Below, in pieces: positions 10,701-20,062 of a DNA stretch of 42,942 bases (positions within the stretch are counted from its first letter, which is position 1; each line of letters begins with the position of its first letter). Source of the DNA: Porodaedalea pini (lineage: Eukaryota; Basidiomycota; Agaricomycetes; Hymenochaetales; Hymenochaetaceae); the NCBI GenBank assembly GCA_002794775.1, contig NBAY01000154.1, forward strand, positions 1 to 42,942. Direction: 5' to 3'. The translations under genes were made by a program, and so were the position numbers. The notes under the pieces are model-generated. The model was not told the DNA's origin. It was given only the letters and a program-made list of their open reading frames with translations, and made no database searches.

Positions 10701-11362
10701 TGTCAGCGGAAGAATTCGCAAAGCACATCAAGGAGACTCATCGTGTTGCTAAGGACAACCTAGTCAAGGCAGCAGAGGACATGAAGCGCTACCATGACCG
10801 GACAGCAGGAGCTTCGGTGGAGTACAAGGCTGGTGACAAGGTCTTCCTTGACGGGCGAAACATCAGTACGGACTCGCCGACAAAGAAACTCGCAGACAAA
10901 TGGTACGGCCCCTTTGACGTCGTCGACAAGATAGGAGCGAGCGCGTACAAGCTCAAACTCCCGAAGCGATGGAAAAAGGTCCACCCTGTCTTCAATGAAG
11001 CCCTATTGAAACCCGCCGTCGAACCGTCCTTTGAAAGCCAGAAGCAACCGCCGCCGCCACCGCCAGACATCATTGACAACGAGGAGGAGTACGAACTCAA
11101 AGAAGTCTTAGACTCACGTCTGCACCGAGGGAAACTACAGTACCTTGTCAAATGGGTCGGCTACAATGAACCTACTTGGCAGCCTGAGACGGACTTCGGC
11201 GAGAACGCGAAGGAGGCGATCGCTGAGTTCTACCTCAAACATCCCGGTGCACCTCGGAAACTCGACATCCCTCGTCAACAACTCCGTCCGCTCTTCGTCG
11301 ACACCGAGCCTGACGACCGCGATCATGGTTGGTCGGGACGCCCAACCTTGAAGGGGGGGTAA
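7691..11362 (+). CDS. pol: Pol polyprotein: protease, reverse transcriptase, RNase H, integrase, chromodomain
   Basis: A single open frame reaches TAA at 11360-11362, right at the 3' LTR. Its first GTG is at 7745, but the likely expression route is -1 frameshifting from gag, since no ATG fits. Numbering from 7745: aspartic protease ALVDSGCTGS (about 82-91); reverse transcriptase with YLDD (409-412); RNase H with its first acidic residue in EADSS (about 556); integrase with an HHCC zinc finger (about 750-795) and the DDE residues in VDLIGE, HDRGTQF and QTERVN; a GPF module (KWYGPFDVV); and a C-terminal chromodomain (about 1114-1165, YLVKWVGYNEPTW). Chromodomains of this clade can direct integration to modified histones. 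No internal stop was seen. Confidence 0.95.
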   Translation, partial: RRGRRLAGFCEWSGIAIGVTDREEQGTSNPDSLKYNQPSVQYIDANDVDGFPDYEVPTGVNKDEEYEQLFMRGTGRRQLDLLLTVEHEIAGETREVDAHALVDSGCTGSCIDVRFVERYGLETKRYIRPLAVLNADSTHNEAGLIEEYVDVELMIGRHQERIVLAVTSLASSNIFLGYDWLRHHNPEVDWKTGSIEFTRCPKECAIKREPVEDLGKVKKVVEQMRRVSEMRMDKASWPAYLNDYADVFSEKGFEKLPEHRPWDHVIDFKPDFKPSDCKIYPLTPTEQQSLKDFLDENLKSGRIRRSISPMASPFFFIKKADKSLRLIQDYRKLNDGTIKNKYPLPLIDELIDKVKKAKYITKLDLRWGYYNVRIHEGDEWKAVFCTNMGLFEPTVMFFGLCNAPAMFQAFVNHIFKDLIYANLIIVYLDDILILSETIEEHIDTSRRVLQILRENGLYLKPEKCEFDAKVIKYLGHIIGNGEIRADPAKTEAIVNWPVPRNLKELQQFLGMGNWLRRFIKDYSKVVRPLMSLTGKKDWVWETEQREAFEELRRRLCSPPVLAIANDEGPFRVEADSSNFALGGVLLQKQEGKWRVIAYRSEALEPAEQNYEIYDKEMLAIVSALKEWRQYLLGTRHKIEIWSDHANLTYFRSAQKLSYRQARWRTELEEFDFHLEHKSGKTMGKADLLSHMAGYDQGKDDNDGVVFIKDKWLNCGVVRTSRDEVVERVGEAQRAQDESERPTGLVKVDELWRMKGKVYVPSTIKEAVLRECHDSVLAGHPGASKTVELVRRDFWWASMFSDVRAYVRGCDRCQRTKALRTSRSRPLHPNAVPEGPWEIVTVDLIGELPDSKGHNAICVFVDRFSKQIHAIPTTTRLSAEGMAQLYRDHVFRLHGLPKKIIHDRGTQFDASMMKELYKLLHIEGNPSTAYHPQTDGQTERVNQELEQYLRLFVNHRQSDWKDWLPLAEFAYNNREHSATKMSPFYANTGRHPLSFDTTRTSSANMSAEEFAKHIKETHRVAKDNLVKAAEDMKRYHDRTAGASVEYKAGDKVFLDGRNISTDSPTKKLADKWYGPFDVVDKIGASAYKLKLPKRWKKVHPVFNEALLKPAVEPSFESQKQPPPPPPDIIDNEEEYELKEVLDSRLHRGKLQYLVKWVGYNEPTWQPETDFGENAKEAIAEFYLKHPGAPRKLDIPRQQLRPLFVDTEPDDRDHGWSGRPTLKGG
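7712..7718 (+). promoter_or_regulatory. candidate -1 ribosomal frameshift site (GGGTTTT)
   Basis: In the gag frame the codons read G GGT TTT, which is the X XXY YYZ pattern. The pol frame is the -1 frame relative to gag and is open from 7691 onward. A -1 slip here passes directly into pol before the gag TAG at 7734. No downstream RNA structure was tested. Confidence 0.6.
11351..11362 (+). promoter_or_regulatory. polypurine tract before the 3' LTR
   Basis: AAGGGGGGGTAA lies directly before the 3' LTR, in the position of the plus-strand primer of LTR elements. The pol stop codon is part of it. Confidence 0.7.
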
Positions 11363-11775
11363 TGTTAGAACCTGAACTTTCACCTTTTCCTTTATTTTCC
11401 CTTTTACCATTTCCTTTATTATATTCGTCCTTTTCATTATATTTACCCATCTTACACAATCATTCCCACACTGCCTTCATTCGTTCCATTCCCACTTGTT
11501 ATATAATGTTAGGTAATATAGTCTCACGGTCGTCGCTATATAAGGTCTCAGGAATCGCATGAACTCCTTGTTCTGCTTTTCCTCTTACCTCCGCGACGAC
11601 CTAGGTGAGACTCGTCCCCCTTGTATTAGTTTAGACTTGTATTAATCCTCTTACCTCCGCGACGACCTAGCCTGAGTAAGCGTGTCCCGAGTCTACGCTC
11701 GAGTATAGCACGTCCCAGACGACAGTCAGCCAAGGCCTGCCCAGTCCGAGTCGTCTCCCGGGCTCCCGCCTAACA
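11363..11775 (+). repeat. 3' LTR of the Ty3/Gypsy element
   Basis: It is 413 bp and matches 5534-5946 except for about three transitions (CGCGACGACC against CGTGATGACC, and CCAAGG against CCGAGG). The five-base duplication GTGGA follows at 11776-11780. Confidence 0.95.
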
Positions 11776-12195
11776 GTGGAAAGAGCTTGAAGTGGAACAC
11801 AAATCTTGCTGCTGGACCATGAATACTTAACGGATTGGCTTCAAACTTTCAGGAGATGTTGATATAGTCATATACTTAATTTACAGATACAGGAAAGAAT
11901 TTTATAGGTAGATGTAGGGGAGCCATATTTTTTGAATCTCAGTGGAAATGGGTGAGAGAACAGACCAGCTGCACTTGTTTGATCTCCACCCACCTACACA
12001 GTCAATTTATTGCTCCCTATTTTACATATTTCTTCTCCTGAGAACCATGCCTTTTTTTTGAGTACTTAATGAGCAGGTACTGTGCAGAATTCACAGAGAA
12101 AATAGGCATTCATTCTAATTTTTTGACACTTTGGCTCTGACGTGGCTCACTTCACGTGACATGCACGTGTTGCAGGACTTATGAAAAAGGCTGTA

Positions 12196-14462
12196 AGATG
12201 GAAATGCGGCATCTGCAAAGACTATGATCTCTGTGACAATTGCTATAAGTCGCCAGATTGCCACAATGAGCATCGCCTTCATATGATGAAGGTAGAGCAT
12301 TCGTCCCTTGTGCACCCAGACTACTGTGATGGCTGTGAGGTATGCCAGCTTTCTGCAGTCTTTGAAACTCTGACTACTCACGTTCATTAAAGATAAGCTC
12401 TATAGTTGGCAAAATGTGGATCTGTCGTAAATGTGCATACTACGATCTCTGCGACACATGCTATAAAGAACAAGGCCATGAACACAACATGAAGATGATT
12501 GAGTTCCCAGCTCTCTTTCACAGAGGTGTAGCATGCGTTGGCTGCAAGGTACTGCTTATTCATTGTTGTTGTCGCAGGCTCCCCACTTAAGCTCACTGCA
12601 GGGGTTTGTAGTTGGCACAAGATGGAAGTGCCATACCTGCATCAACTATGATCTTTGCGAAGAATGTTATAAACCAAACTACCATGAGCATGATATGCTG
12701 AAGATCAAGTATAGTGGAGACAAACTTGTAAGTGCTCCTCTTGTCCTGTGGTTCAGAACAAAATTGAACAGAATGTTTTATGACTAAACAGGTCACATAC
12801 CCTCCTTTTGAGAAACTCCTGGCTTTCTCCCCTTCCAGTTTATATTTGGCTGTTGGCTTGTATATTTTTCTATCCCTTATGTCTGATGTCACCTAAAGTG
12901 TTTTTTTTTCTCCTTTTTTTTCCAGATTGAAAACAGTGAATATATATCTTGTGGTAAGCATTTAATAAGTTGTCTCTTTTGAATCTACTGAGCTCCAAAT
13001 CTCAGGAGGACAAATTCTCTTCCATGCCAAGGTGCACAGCTCCATCTGGTGGAACAATCAAGCAACTTGAATGGTAAGCACGCAAGGACATGTTTAGGAC
13101 TAAGTCGTATAAAAAATGGTACTCACCACGATTAAAAATCAGGAGTTCAAGTGATGATCTTCTGATAAGGTCATCCAAAGGTGTTTTTGTATGGATCTAG
13201 GAGCAGCCTGAGGACAGCTCTGACACCACTTACAAGTGGATGAAAGTACCCTTTTATGACAACCGAACTCCAAGGTCACTACGCTGGCTTAGCACCGGAG
13301 TTACAAGTATGTGTTATTTTATTTATTAGATCGAACAAACTGAGAAATTTCACAGAATTTGTTTGTATGCCTGACACAGGCCTAGAGATCGACATATATG
13401 TGAGTGATTTTTCTCCCATTCGAAACTGATATAACGGTTTGTTGATAATTTTCCAGGATATCATGAATTCGAGAAGGGTACTTTCAAGAGCATCATTTAT
13501 GGATTGCGAGCTCACCCTAATTAGGTAGCACAAACATACGAAGTCTCCGGTTATGAAAAATTCCCACCTGGTCATATCATAATGGATACAGTTTTCTTCG
13601 GCAGGAGCTTTAAGTATGCATTATGTGTTGTAACTCACAAAGCCTCGAGTGGGGAAATGGCGATGAAACTCATAGGTATAATTGACTGATCTGCTGATGC
13701 GCTCACATCTCATGCTTTCCCTCAGTCGTGAATAACGATAACAAATGTATAGAAAGGTTTGCTTCTAAATTTGTACTTGTGCAGCTTGTTGTACACTAAC
13801 CAATATTGTAAGCATCGAAGATGTCTATCGCGGCCAGATGTCTCTGACTATATCCGACGAACGGCGGTTGGTCTTGTTGCATGGAAGCGAGGTAAGTCTT
13901 TTGCCAGTTCGATAGCTCAGTTCTCAATGGAAGTTTAGTACGGCGTACAACTCGCTGAATTGAGCGATGCCAACCATCCTGGTCTACTGATTACTGCAAT
14001 GCATGGTCTTTACTATCGCACCGAGCCTGATCAAAGGCTATGGTGTCCCGAAAGAATGGTCACTTTCCATGGCACAGACGACAAGATGGTTATCGGCGTT
14101 TCAAATGGTGTGTACCGGAGACAGCCTTTATCAATTTGAGTTTCTAACAGGCCGTCCTAGATGAAGTGGTGGTTCTCCACTGAAACGACAAAGATCATAA
14201 CTTCAAAGCCTTGCACACATTTACAATGTCATTCCGGGAGGCTATTGCACGTAAAGCCGTGAGCTTTGCGGTCAATCAATGGGCAATTCCTTACATGTTT
14301 GCCTTCCTGGATGAGGACGGCTCCATCAAGGTCTGGGCCATTCAGTCAAACGGTCAACGTCTGAGCACGGAGTTCAAGGTTGACGACAGAATGGGGGAGC
14401 GGTCAAAGGTTCCTTATACCGCAACGTGTACATTCGAATCCCTTCCTGCGCCTCCCAAATGA
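12196..14462 (+). pseudogene. membrane/ZZ zinc-finger gene, 3' part, with further stops
   Basis: Exons 12196-12339, 12393-12548 and 12602-12727 encode the rest of ZZ finger 3 and fingers 4 and 5 (CGIC, CDNC, HNEH; CRKC, CDTC, HEH; CHTC, CEEC, HEH). Further exons (about 12926-12953, from 13006, 13550-13676, 13850-13890, 13939-14110) encode a C-terminal region with stretches such as GHIIMDTVFFGRSFKYA and QMSLTISDERRLVLLHG. I do not recognise that domain. The last frame ends at TAA-independent TGA 14460-14462 after PAPPK. In the most natural splicing there are in-frame stops near 13073 (TGA), 13198 (TAG) and 14181 (TGA). With the 8.1 kb insertion, the gene is probably dead. Exon limits after 12953 are tentative. 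Confidence 0.65.
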
Positions 14463-14639
14463 GGCCTTGAACAATCATGTAGAGAGAATTTCTGCTTCGA
14501 ATGGTGATAATTTAATCCCATGCGCTCTTGCTGCTTCAGAGACATTCCAGTGCCACTCGAACAGATTGAGAGTGCCTGGTCGTGAGAGTATAATTCTATA
14601 TATGTTTGTCACATTTGCGCAAAAACATGTGTACCACGG

Positions 14640-15427
14640 CAGGAAAATCCAGGGTTTTCCATGAGGGAGGAGTATATCACGGAGTGTTTAGTGGGGCTCA
14701 TATAATTTTGGCTGGAAAAGCCTTATATGGATTGTAAATTCTCAATCAATCAAATTTTGCAGAAATTATGCTTTATGTATCTAAAATTGATGGTCATCAA
14801 GAAAAGTATTTCTGAACTCAGTGTCTGCAATCTACTTTGCCAAAGGACAAGATAATTCTGGGATTCTGAATCTCCATTGTCTGTAAATAAAGAGAATGGT
14901 GGTTATTAGATTTAGAACCTGTAAAGTCTTGGACACAAAGGAAAGAGGCTCATTGGATTTAAAATCCACATAGACTCCTTGCATGAATGGAAGATCTCTC
15001 TCAGATTTGGGATCTATGGATCACATGATTAACATATAATCAACTCAGCATAGATCCCAAATCTGAGAGAGATCTTCCATTCATGCAAGGAGTCTATGTG
15101 GATTTTAAATCCAATGAGCCTCTTTCCTTTGTGTCCAAGACTTTACAGGTTCTAAATCTAATAACCACCATTCTCTTTATTTACAGACAATGGAGATTCA
15201 GAATCCCAGAATTATCTTGTCCTTTGGCAAAGTAGATTGCAGACACTGAGTTCAGAAATACTTTTCTTGATGACCATCAATTTTAGATACATAAAGCATA
15301 ATTTCTGCAAAATTTGATTGATTGAGAATTTACAATCCATATAAGGCTTTTCCAGCCAAAATTATATGAGCCCCACTAAACACTCCGTGATATACTCCTC
15401 CCTCACGGAAAACCCCAGATTTCCCTG
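14640..15427. mobile_element. long palindromic (foldback/MITE-like) element
   Basis: Two arms of about 375 bp are almost exact reverse complements around a spacer of about 30 bp centred near 15033. The outermost bases are CAGGAAAATCC on the left and the complement of CAGGGAAATCT on the right. Weaker terminal similarity may extend right to a TA near 15458. The arm sequence is unrelated to the other foldback family here. No protein is encoded. It lies directly downstream of the ZZ gene. Confidence 0.8.
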
Positions 15428-15654
15428 CTGTGTACGCTGTGTACGCGAGTTTCACTGTATACTCTTCGCGCAATGCCTTTTAAGCTTGTCGTCTGTTTAC
15501 TTTCGCCCCGCTCTCTGCATGCGCAGTATCATGCCGGTACATCGTCAGTCTTCTACGCTCGATGGCTGGGAGGACGCAAAGTGAATATGCATAGGTTCTC
15601 CCTCTCCCCTTCTGATTACACATTGGACGCTAACACATTCCCTTCTTCCTCTAC

Positions 15655-18185
15655 GTGAGAAGCGGCTTGCAGCTCCTCATGCAGGTCATCATCACGAAAC
15701 TCACCACTCTGAAATGACGTGCCCTTGTCTCCTCGCTCGTCAGCATGCCCTTCAACGTTAACACCTTCATTGGCGCCAACATCGCAAATGCAATATTCGA
15801 TGATGTGCGTATTCTTCTCTCTGTTCCACAACTGCATGACTTTTCTAAAAGATGGCACGTGCAGATGGAATGTTCGAAATCCTCGTGCCCGCAACACTCC
15901 TCCCACTCTGGTCTGGGCAGAACACAAGGCAAAGCGTCTCGGAATCGTCACTGATGCACTCGCAGCGGAGGATGTATCCGAAGAAGCGCTGGCCTTCAGT
16001 GCAACCCACTTAATATCTCTCTTCCCGTCTTTTTTAAACATATTTGCTTTCTCTCATCGCACAAAGAGTCAAAGAAGAGCCTCGTACAACGCACGCCTTG
16101 TGACAGGGAAACTCGATGTCGTGGGCCTCGTCCTCGGCGCGGCCCTCGCGCTCTTCCTTCTTCCACTTACTCGCAGAGACCGTGGAGGGTCACTGGACGA
16201 TCGGTCAGTCTCTCCCTTGTCTCTTACGAATGTAAACTAACGTGTTCAGTTTGTAATAGCTTCGGTGATCGCAATGCTCGTCGTCGGGGTTGTTCTCTTC
16301 TTCGTCTTCGCCGTCTGGGACTTGCGCTTCGCTAGCCGTCCCCGTGATCGCATCGTGCTTTGTATGGAATCTCTCCGTTGTACTTGCGAGCTGGATCAGA
16401 TTCTTCGATTTTGTGAGAGTCACCCATTCTATTCTCATTCGTCATTCCAATGTTTTCTATTATCTGACCTATGTGTACCTCTACTCGTCTGTGTTGGTTG
16501 TGAAGCCGTAGAGCACACTCGACGCGACATACTTCATGCCAGCGTAGACTGTCGTACGCATTGTAAGTGGCATTGGCGTAGGAGGTTTCATGCTCTATGA
16601 TCGCCGGTACAAGATCATCCCCATCGGCGGCCTCTGCATGCGCTTGCTGTATGGTTTCTTTCTCTCCTGCGAATGCGGACTAACTCACCATGTACAGCGG
16701 ATGCGGCCTGATGATCCACTCCCACGGTGCAAACGCATCAACAATGGAGATCGTGTGGTTGCAGATCCTTCAGTGTACCGGAGGCGGTTTCGCAGCTGTC
16801 GTGATGCAAAATGGCACTCAGGCTAGTATGCCTTATGTAGACGCCGCAATGATCATGGCTGTCTTCCTTCTATGGACCGCGATCGGAGGCTGGTCGGTGG
16901 TGCAATTGGTACAGTCTAGTTCTCTCTTTCGGTCGTGAGCTTAGTGCTGATGAGCGTCCTTCCGTTATGCTAGCTGGTGTAGGGGTGCAGACTCTTCCAA
17001 TCCGAAGGGCGATCTGGGCTAGCACTCGTGTTTGACCCAAGGGGGACTGCGGTGACTCGGTATACCGAGAGGGACAACCTAAGTAGAGCGAGGTTCGAGA
17101 TATGAAGACTTGGCGATACGGATACCTGCGGGATTCCGGTTAGACCAAGACTCGGGCGGGTAAAATCGGCACTTGAGGCAGCGGCCGAGGGCATTCGGTG
17201 ATTGGGTGACGGAGTTCTGAGAGTCAGCGACAGAGTCGGTGTATACTGTTTTCAGAACGAGAGTCGGGCAAGTAGTGCGTAGTAATGCATGTAGTAGATT
17301 GCGGTCTAGAGGTGGAGAGGGGACTGTCTGTCTTCTGTACTGTGTGTGTCTGTGTCCGTGTCTCCGTGTCTGTGTGTGTACAAACTACCGCGAATTTATA
17401 CTAAACTGAAGCAGAGAAAGCGGTGCAGGACTCGGCCGAGTCTGTGTGAACAGATGTGAAGGTGAGTCGGCGATCGGCCTGCGCACATCACGCAGCTGAT
17501 CATCGTGGAGTGATATTGTAGTGCCCAACCTGCTCTCTCGTCTCCCACCACTGCACAACTGTATCCCACGTCCTTGTCCTACTCCCCTAAGTCCTTCCAC
17601 CTGTGCCCACGAGAGTCGGTCGTCCATGTGCTGATCGAGTTCGTACGACATCCGTCCGTCCGATCGTGTCCATACCAAGAATTAATAATAAAGAGTAGGC
17701 CGCCGATTACGAATGAATAAATGGTAATGTTCGGCGGCCGGTAAAGGGAGTCAAAGGAGTAGTGTAAGTGAGGGCAGAAAGACTCGGCCGGCGCGTAGGC
17801 GATAGTTAATCGCTACACTGGTGCGATTTGGTCAAACACAATGCCCGGGAACCTTGCAAAAGCCCTCCCGGACGTCTCGGAGGGACAGCGTGCGGCGCTG
17901 TATGGGACCATCACCGATGTGCTCGCGTATTCGCACGGAACTGAGATTCGAGAGTGCGTCATCTCCGGTGCGTCCACATACCCTTTTCTTTCCCTTTCCG
18001 CTTTTGATTTCGTCTTTGCTCCTCTGATAACATACGATGCAACGACGAAAGACATGATCGTCACCGGTACCGCACTTTCGGCCGTACCTATACTCCTCTC
18101 GCTCGCTATACCTAACTGATATCTTGGCGACAAGCGGAACGCAGTCAACGAGGGGATATTGATGGCGAAGTGCGCGGACGCGGAC
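15655..18185 (+). pseudogene. siderophore-iron MFS transporter (ARN/STR-like), decayed
   Basis: Pieces match the middle and C-terminal half of fungal siderophore transporters: an N-terminal piece ending in FNVNTFIGANIANAI, then GMFEILVPATLLP, LVWAEHKAKRLGIV, KLDVVGLVLGAALALFLLP, and later MPGNLAKALPDVSE. These are plasma-membrane proton symporters for iron-siderophore complexes. The gene is broken in several ways. TGA replaces an expected TGG at 15715-15717 and at 18117-18119, there is a frameshift near 15900-15920, the first half is missing, and a solo LTR (16978-17817) sits at the start of an exon. A short acidic C-terminal exon may lie at about 18440-18523. The family call is from remembered consensus sequence. 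Confidence 0.75.
16978..17817. mobile_element. solo LTR inserted in the MFS transporter pseudogene
   Basis: An 840 bp block starts TGTAG and ends CTACA, with CTGG duplicated on both sides (16974-16977 and 17818-17821). The host sequence on each side is transporter sequence: intron ending ...GCTAG on the left, exon starting CTGGTGCG on the right. No internal element coding region is present, so it fits a solo LTR. It holds a GT-rich microsatellite near 17339-17385. Confidence 0.7.
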
Positions 18186-18189
18186 ATCA

Positions 18190-19224
18190 GTAAGGTTTGG
18201 ACATGAGCCCCAACTTACGCAAGTGAGAATATAGAAGAGGGCTTGTTTCTTGTTCTCATTTACTTGCACGCATTTTACTGCATAGATTTCTTTTACCTAT
18301 GTTCATCGCTCTTTAATGAACCGGGAAATTTACTATGACTCAGTTGTTGTATGAAAACAGAACTTCAATTGTTTCTCTTTCAGTATGATTTGGTCTATCG
18401 AAGTTGTTAAACATGATTTTTGTCTATTTAGTAGGAAATTTGGCGAAGGGAGACGAGGACGTGGAAGCAGTCCGAAATCATGAGGATGGAGTCCAGCAAA
18501 GCAGAAAGAAGTAAAAATGGATATATCGCTTCAGGTTCTCCTTTTTCCGCAGATTCTACGGCACCTCCGGAAGCTCGACCCAACAGTAAACGTGTCCACA
18601 AGCGCACTCATCACCTCATGCACCATCAAACCTTCGCCACTCCATCCCTTTCTCCATCCCGTCAACCTGCGAATATCCTGCATAGGAAGTAACATATCGA
18701 TTGCCATACAGAGGGGTTCAAGGAGTACGAAGATCAATAAGAACTCTGTGCTGAATGGCGCTCATGTGGCTGGACAACAAAATGGAAAGGCTAGACATGG
18801 GAAAGGCGAACGGCGGTACGAGTTGTATTGGTATCTGCACTGGATCACTCGCGACAGAACGGGAGGAGAGAGAATGGAGAAGAGAGTGCAAACGAAATGA
18901 AAACGGACCTGGTTGAATACCCCAATGAACAAGCCTGCGAAGCAAGGTGTACAGAATCTTGCCGTCTCTAGCAAAGCGCGCAGTGGGACATCGCGAGGAC
19001 GGGGTCGTGCGAACGAAGATGTGTGAAGCACAGCGGATGAGAGGTTGGGAGGGAGAGGATGCTTGAGTAAATTTCAATCACGCTGATGAGCAGTGAAGAG
19101 TACAAGAAAAGTGCACGCGTTCCGGCGTTAAGTGGTTCCCTCCCTGCCGAGAGGGCAGACGTGAGGATAGCTGCGACACATTAACACGAAATATAAGATA
19201 TAAAAAGGAGGATTATGGCGAAGT
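18190..19224. other. stretch with no supported gene
   Basis: No open frame here has a recognisable domain or a consistent splice model. A short frame ending in QQSRKK (to TAA at 18523) follows an intron-like acceptor and could be the last exon of the transporter pseudogene. Overlapping frames on the minus strand (18531-19077) have biased composition and no motif. Confidence 0.4.
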
Positions 19225-19615
19225 GACACTCACGAAGAACGGCCTAGACCATAGACGACGCGCGCGCCACAGTCACGGGACCCGAAACCGCGGATGGCCA
19301 GCTGCGTCTGCGAACGACTGACGCCCGCGTCGACAAGCACAATGGTAAGGACTTTGAGTGAGGAGAGTATATATACTGTCGAGGCGTAAGCGACTATTGA
19401 ATAATGGAAACCAGTCAAGCTACACGTACCCATCTTGCCCTACGACCGCACACTCAACGCATTTACTCCAAGCAAGAGCACGAGAAACACGACCGAGATT
19501 ACCCACGGATGCCACTCCGTCCAGAACTGCGGCATGAGCTGCGCGGCGACAAGGTCAGACGCAACGGAGGCGGCGTCGTTGAACGAATAGTTAGTTCCAG
19601 CTGGCAGTACTAGTG
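19225..19615 (-). pseudogene. amino-acid permease (APC family) fragment
   Basis: On the minus strand, LPAGTNYSFNDAASVASD, then QFWTEWHPWVISVVFLVLLL and GVNALSVR, followed after a possible short intron by SSLKVLTIVL, resembles the region of transmembrane segments 4-6 of fungal amino-acid permeases. The fragment lacks both ends of a usual protein of about 550 residues. It carries a TAG right after NALSVRS and shifts frame downstream, so it is a relic. Frames on the opposite strand are not supported. Confidence 0.6.
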
Positions 19616-19619
19616 AGTG

Positions 19620-20062
19620 CGAAAGCGTAGGTCATTCAGTAAGTGACGCTGATCACTTGATGGCGTGGGACTTCCTCCGGTGCAGTTACAGCAACACGAC
19701 CTTAAGCTTCTCTTCGATCTTGCCATGTCATGTGTTGCTTCCGTGGGTGTGCTCTCCGCGCCGCGTCCGGAGCCGACATGCACAAGGTCAGATACCTCGG
19801 GACCGCGAAGAATCGGCCTACCCTTCTCTCCTTCTCTCCTTCTCTCCACATGCTTTTCCTCCCTCATAATGCAGTCTCTCCTCTCTTAGCAAGGCGCGAT
19901 CAGGAAGTATACTTCTCTGTTGATCAGGTGCGTCGCCCTAATCCTGTGCTAGCAATCAGTGATACAACATGCTTAATATCTCCACAAGATGCGGGCCGAA
20001 GACATAGTATATAATGCTTGCAGTATGCCAAGTCGTCATCGCTGAGATCCGCTCAAGCAATA
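19620..20062. other. intergenic stretch with upstream region of the GH127 gene
   Basis: No gene is supported. It holds a pyrimidine repeat (CCTTCTCT-type units near 19824-19852). A TATA-like box lies just before the glycosidase gene. Confidence 0.4.
20008..20015 (+). promoter_or_regulatory. TATA-like box upstream of the GH127 gene
   Basis: TATATAAT lies 48 bp upstream of the proposed ATG at 20063. The short spacing would leave only a brief 5' untranslated region. The support is sequence and position only. Confidence 0.35.

Larger units (their letters stand above)
5534..11775 (+). mobile_element. Ty3/Gypsy chromodomain LTR retrotransposon (chromovirus), near full length
   Basis: The element has two 413 bp LTRs starting TGTTAG and ending CTAACA, a five-base target duplication GTGGA on both flanks, and internal gag and pol frames. 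Domain order is protease, RT, RNase H, integrase, chromodomain, as in the chromovirus clade of Ty3/Gypsy. The LTRs differ at about three positions (all transitions), so the insertion is recent. It sits in the loop of foldback copy B. An in-frame TGA in gag suggests this copy may no longer act on its own. Confidence 0.95.
4092..12193. mobile_element. foldback element, copy B, enlarged by two nested insertions
   Basis: The left arm starts at 4092 with CAGCCTTTTTCATAAG, and the right arm ends at 12193 with the reverse complement. TA flanks both sides (4090-4091 and 12194-12195). The family sequence is recognisable at 4092-4188, about 5195-5533 and 11776-12193. The rest is a 1 kb TIR element and a Ty3/Gypsy retrotransposon. 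The insertion point is inside a ZZ-finger exon. Deleting the element and one TA rejoins the reading frame between ...PIVG and RWKCGIC, so the boundaries are well fixed. Confidence 0.85.

Noticed and set aside
18517..19077. Overlapping frames on both strands as a gene
   Set aside because: No domain, no consistent intron pattern, and the frames overlap antisense to each other.
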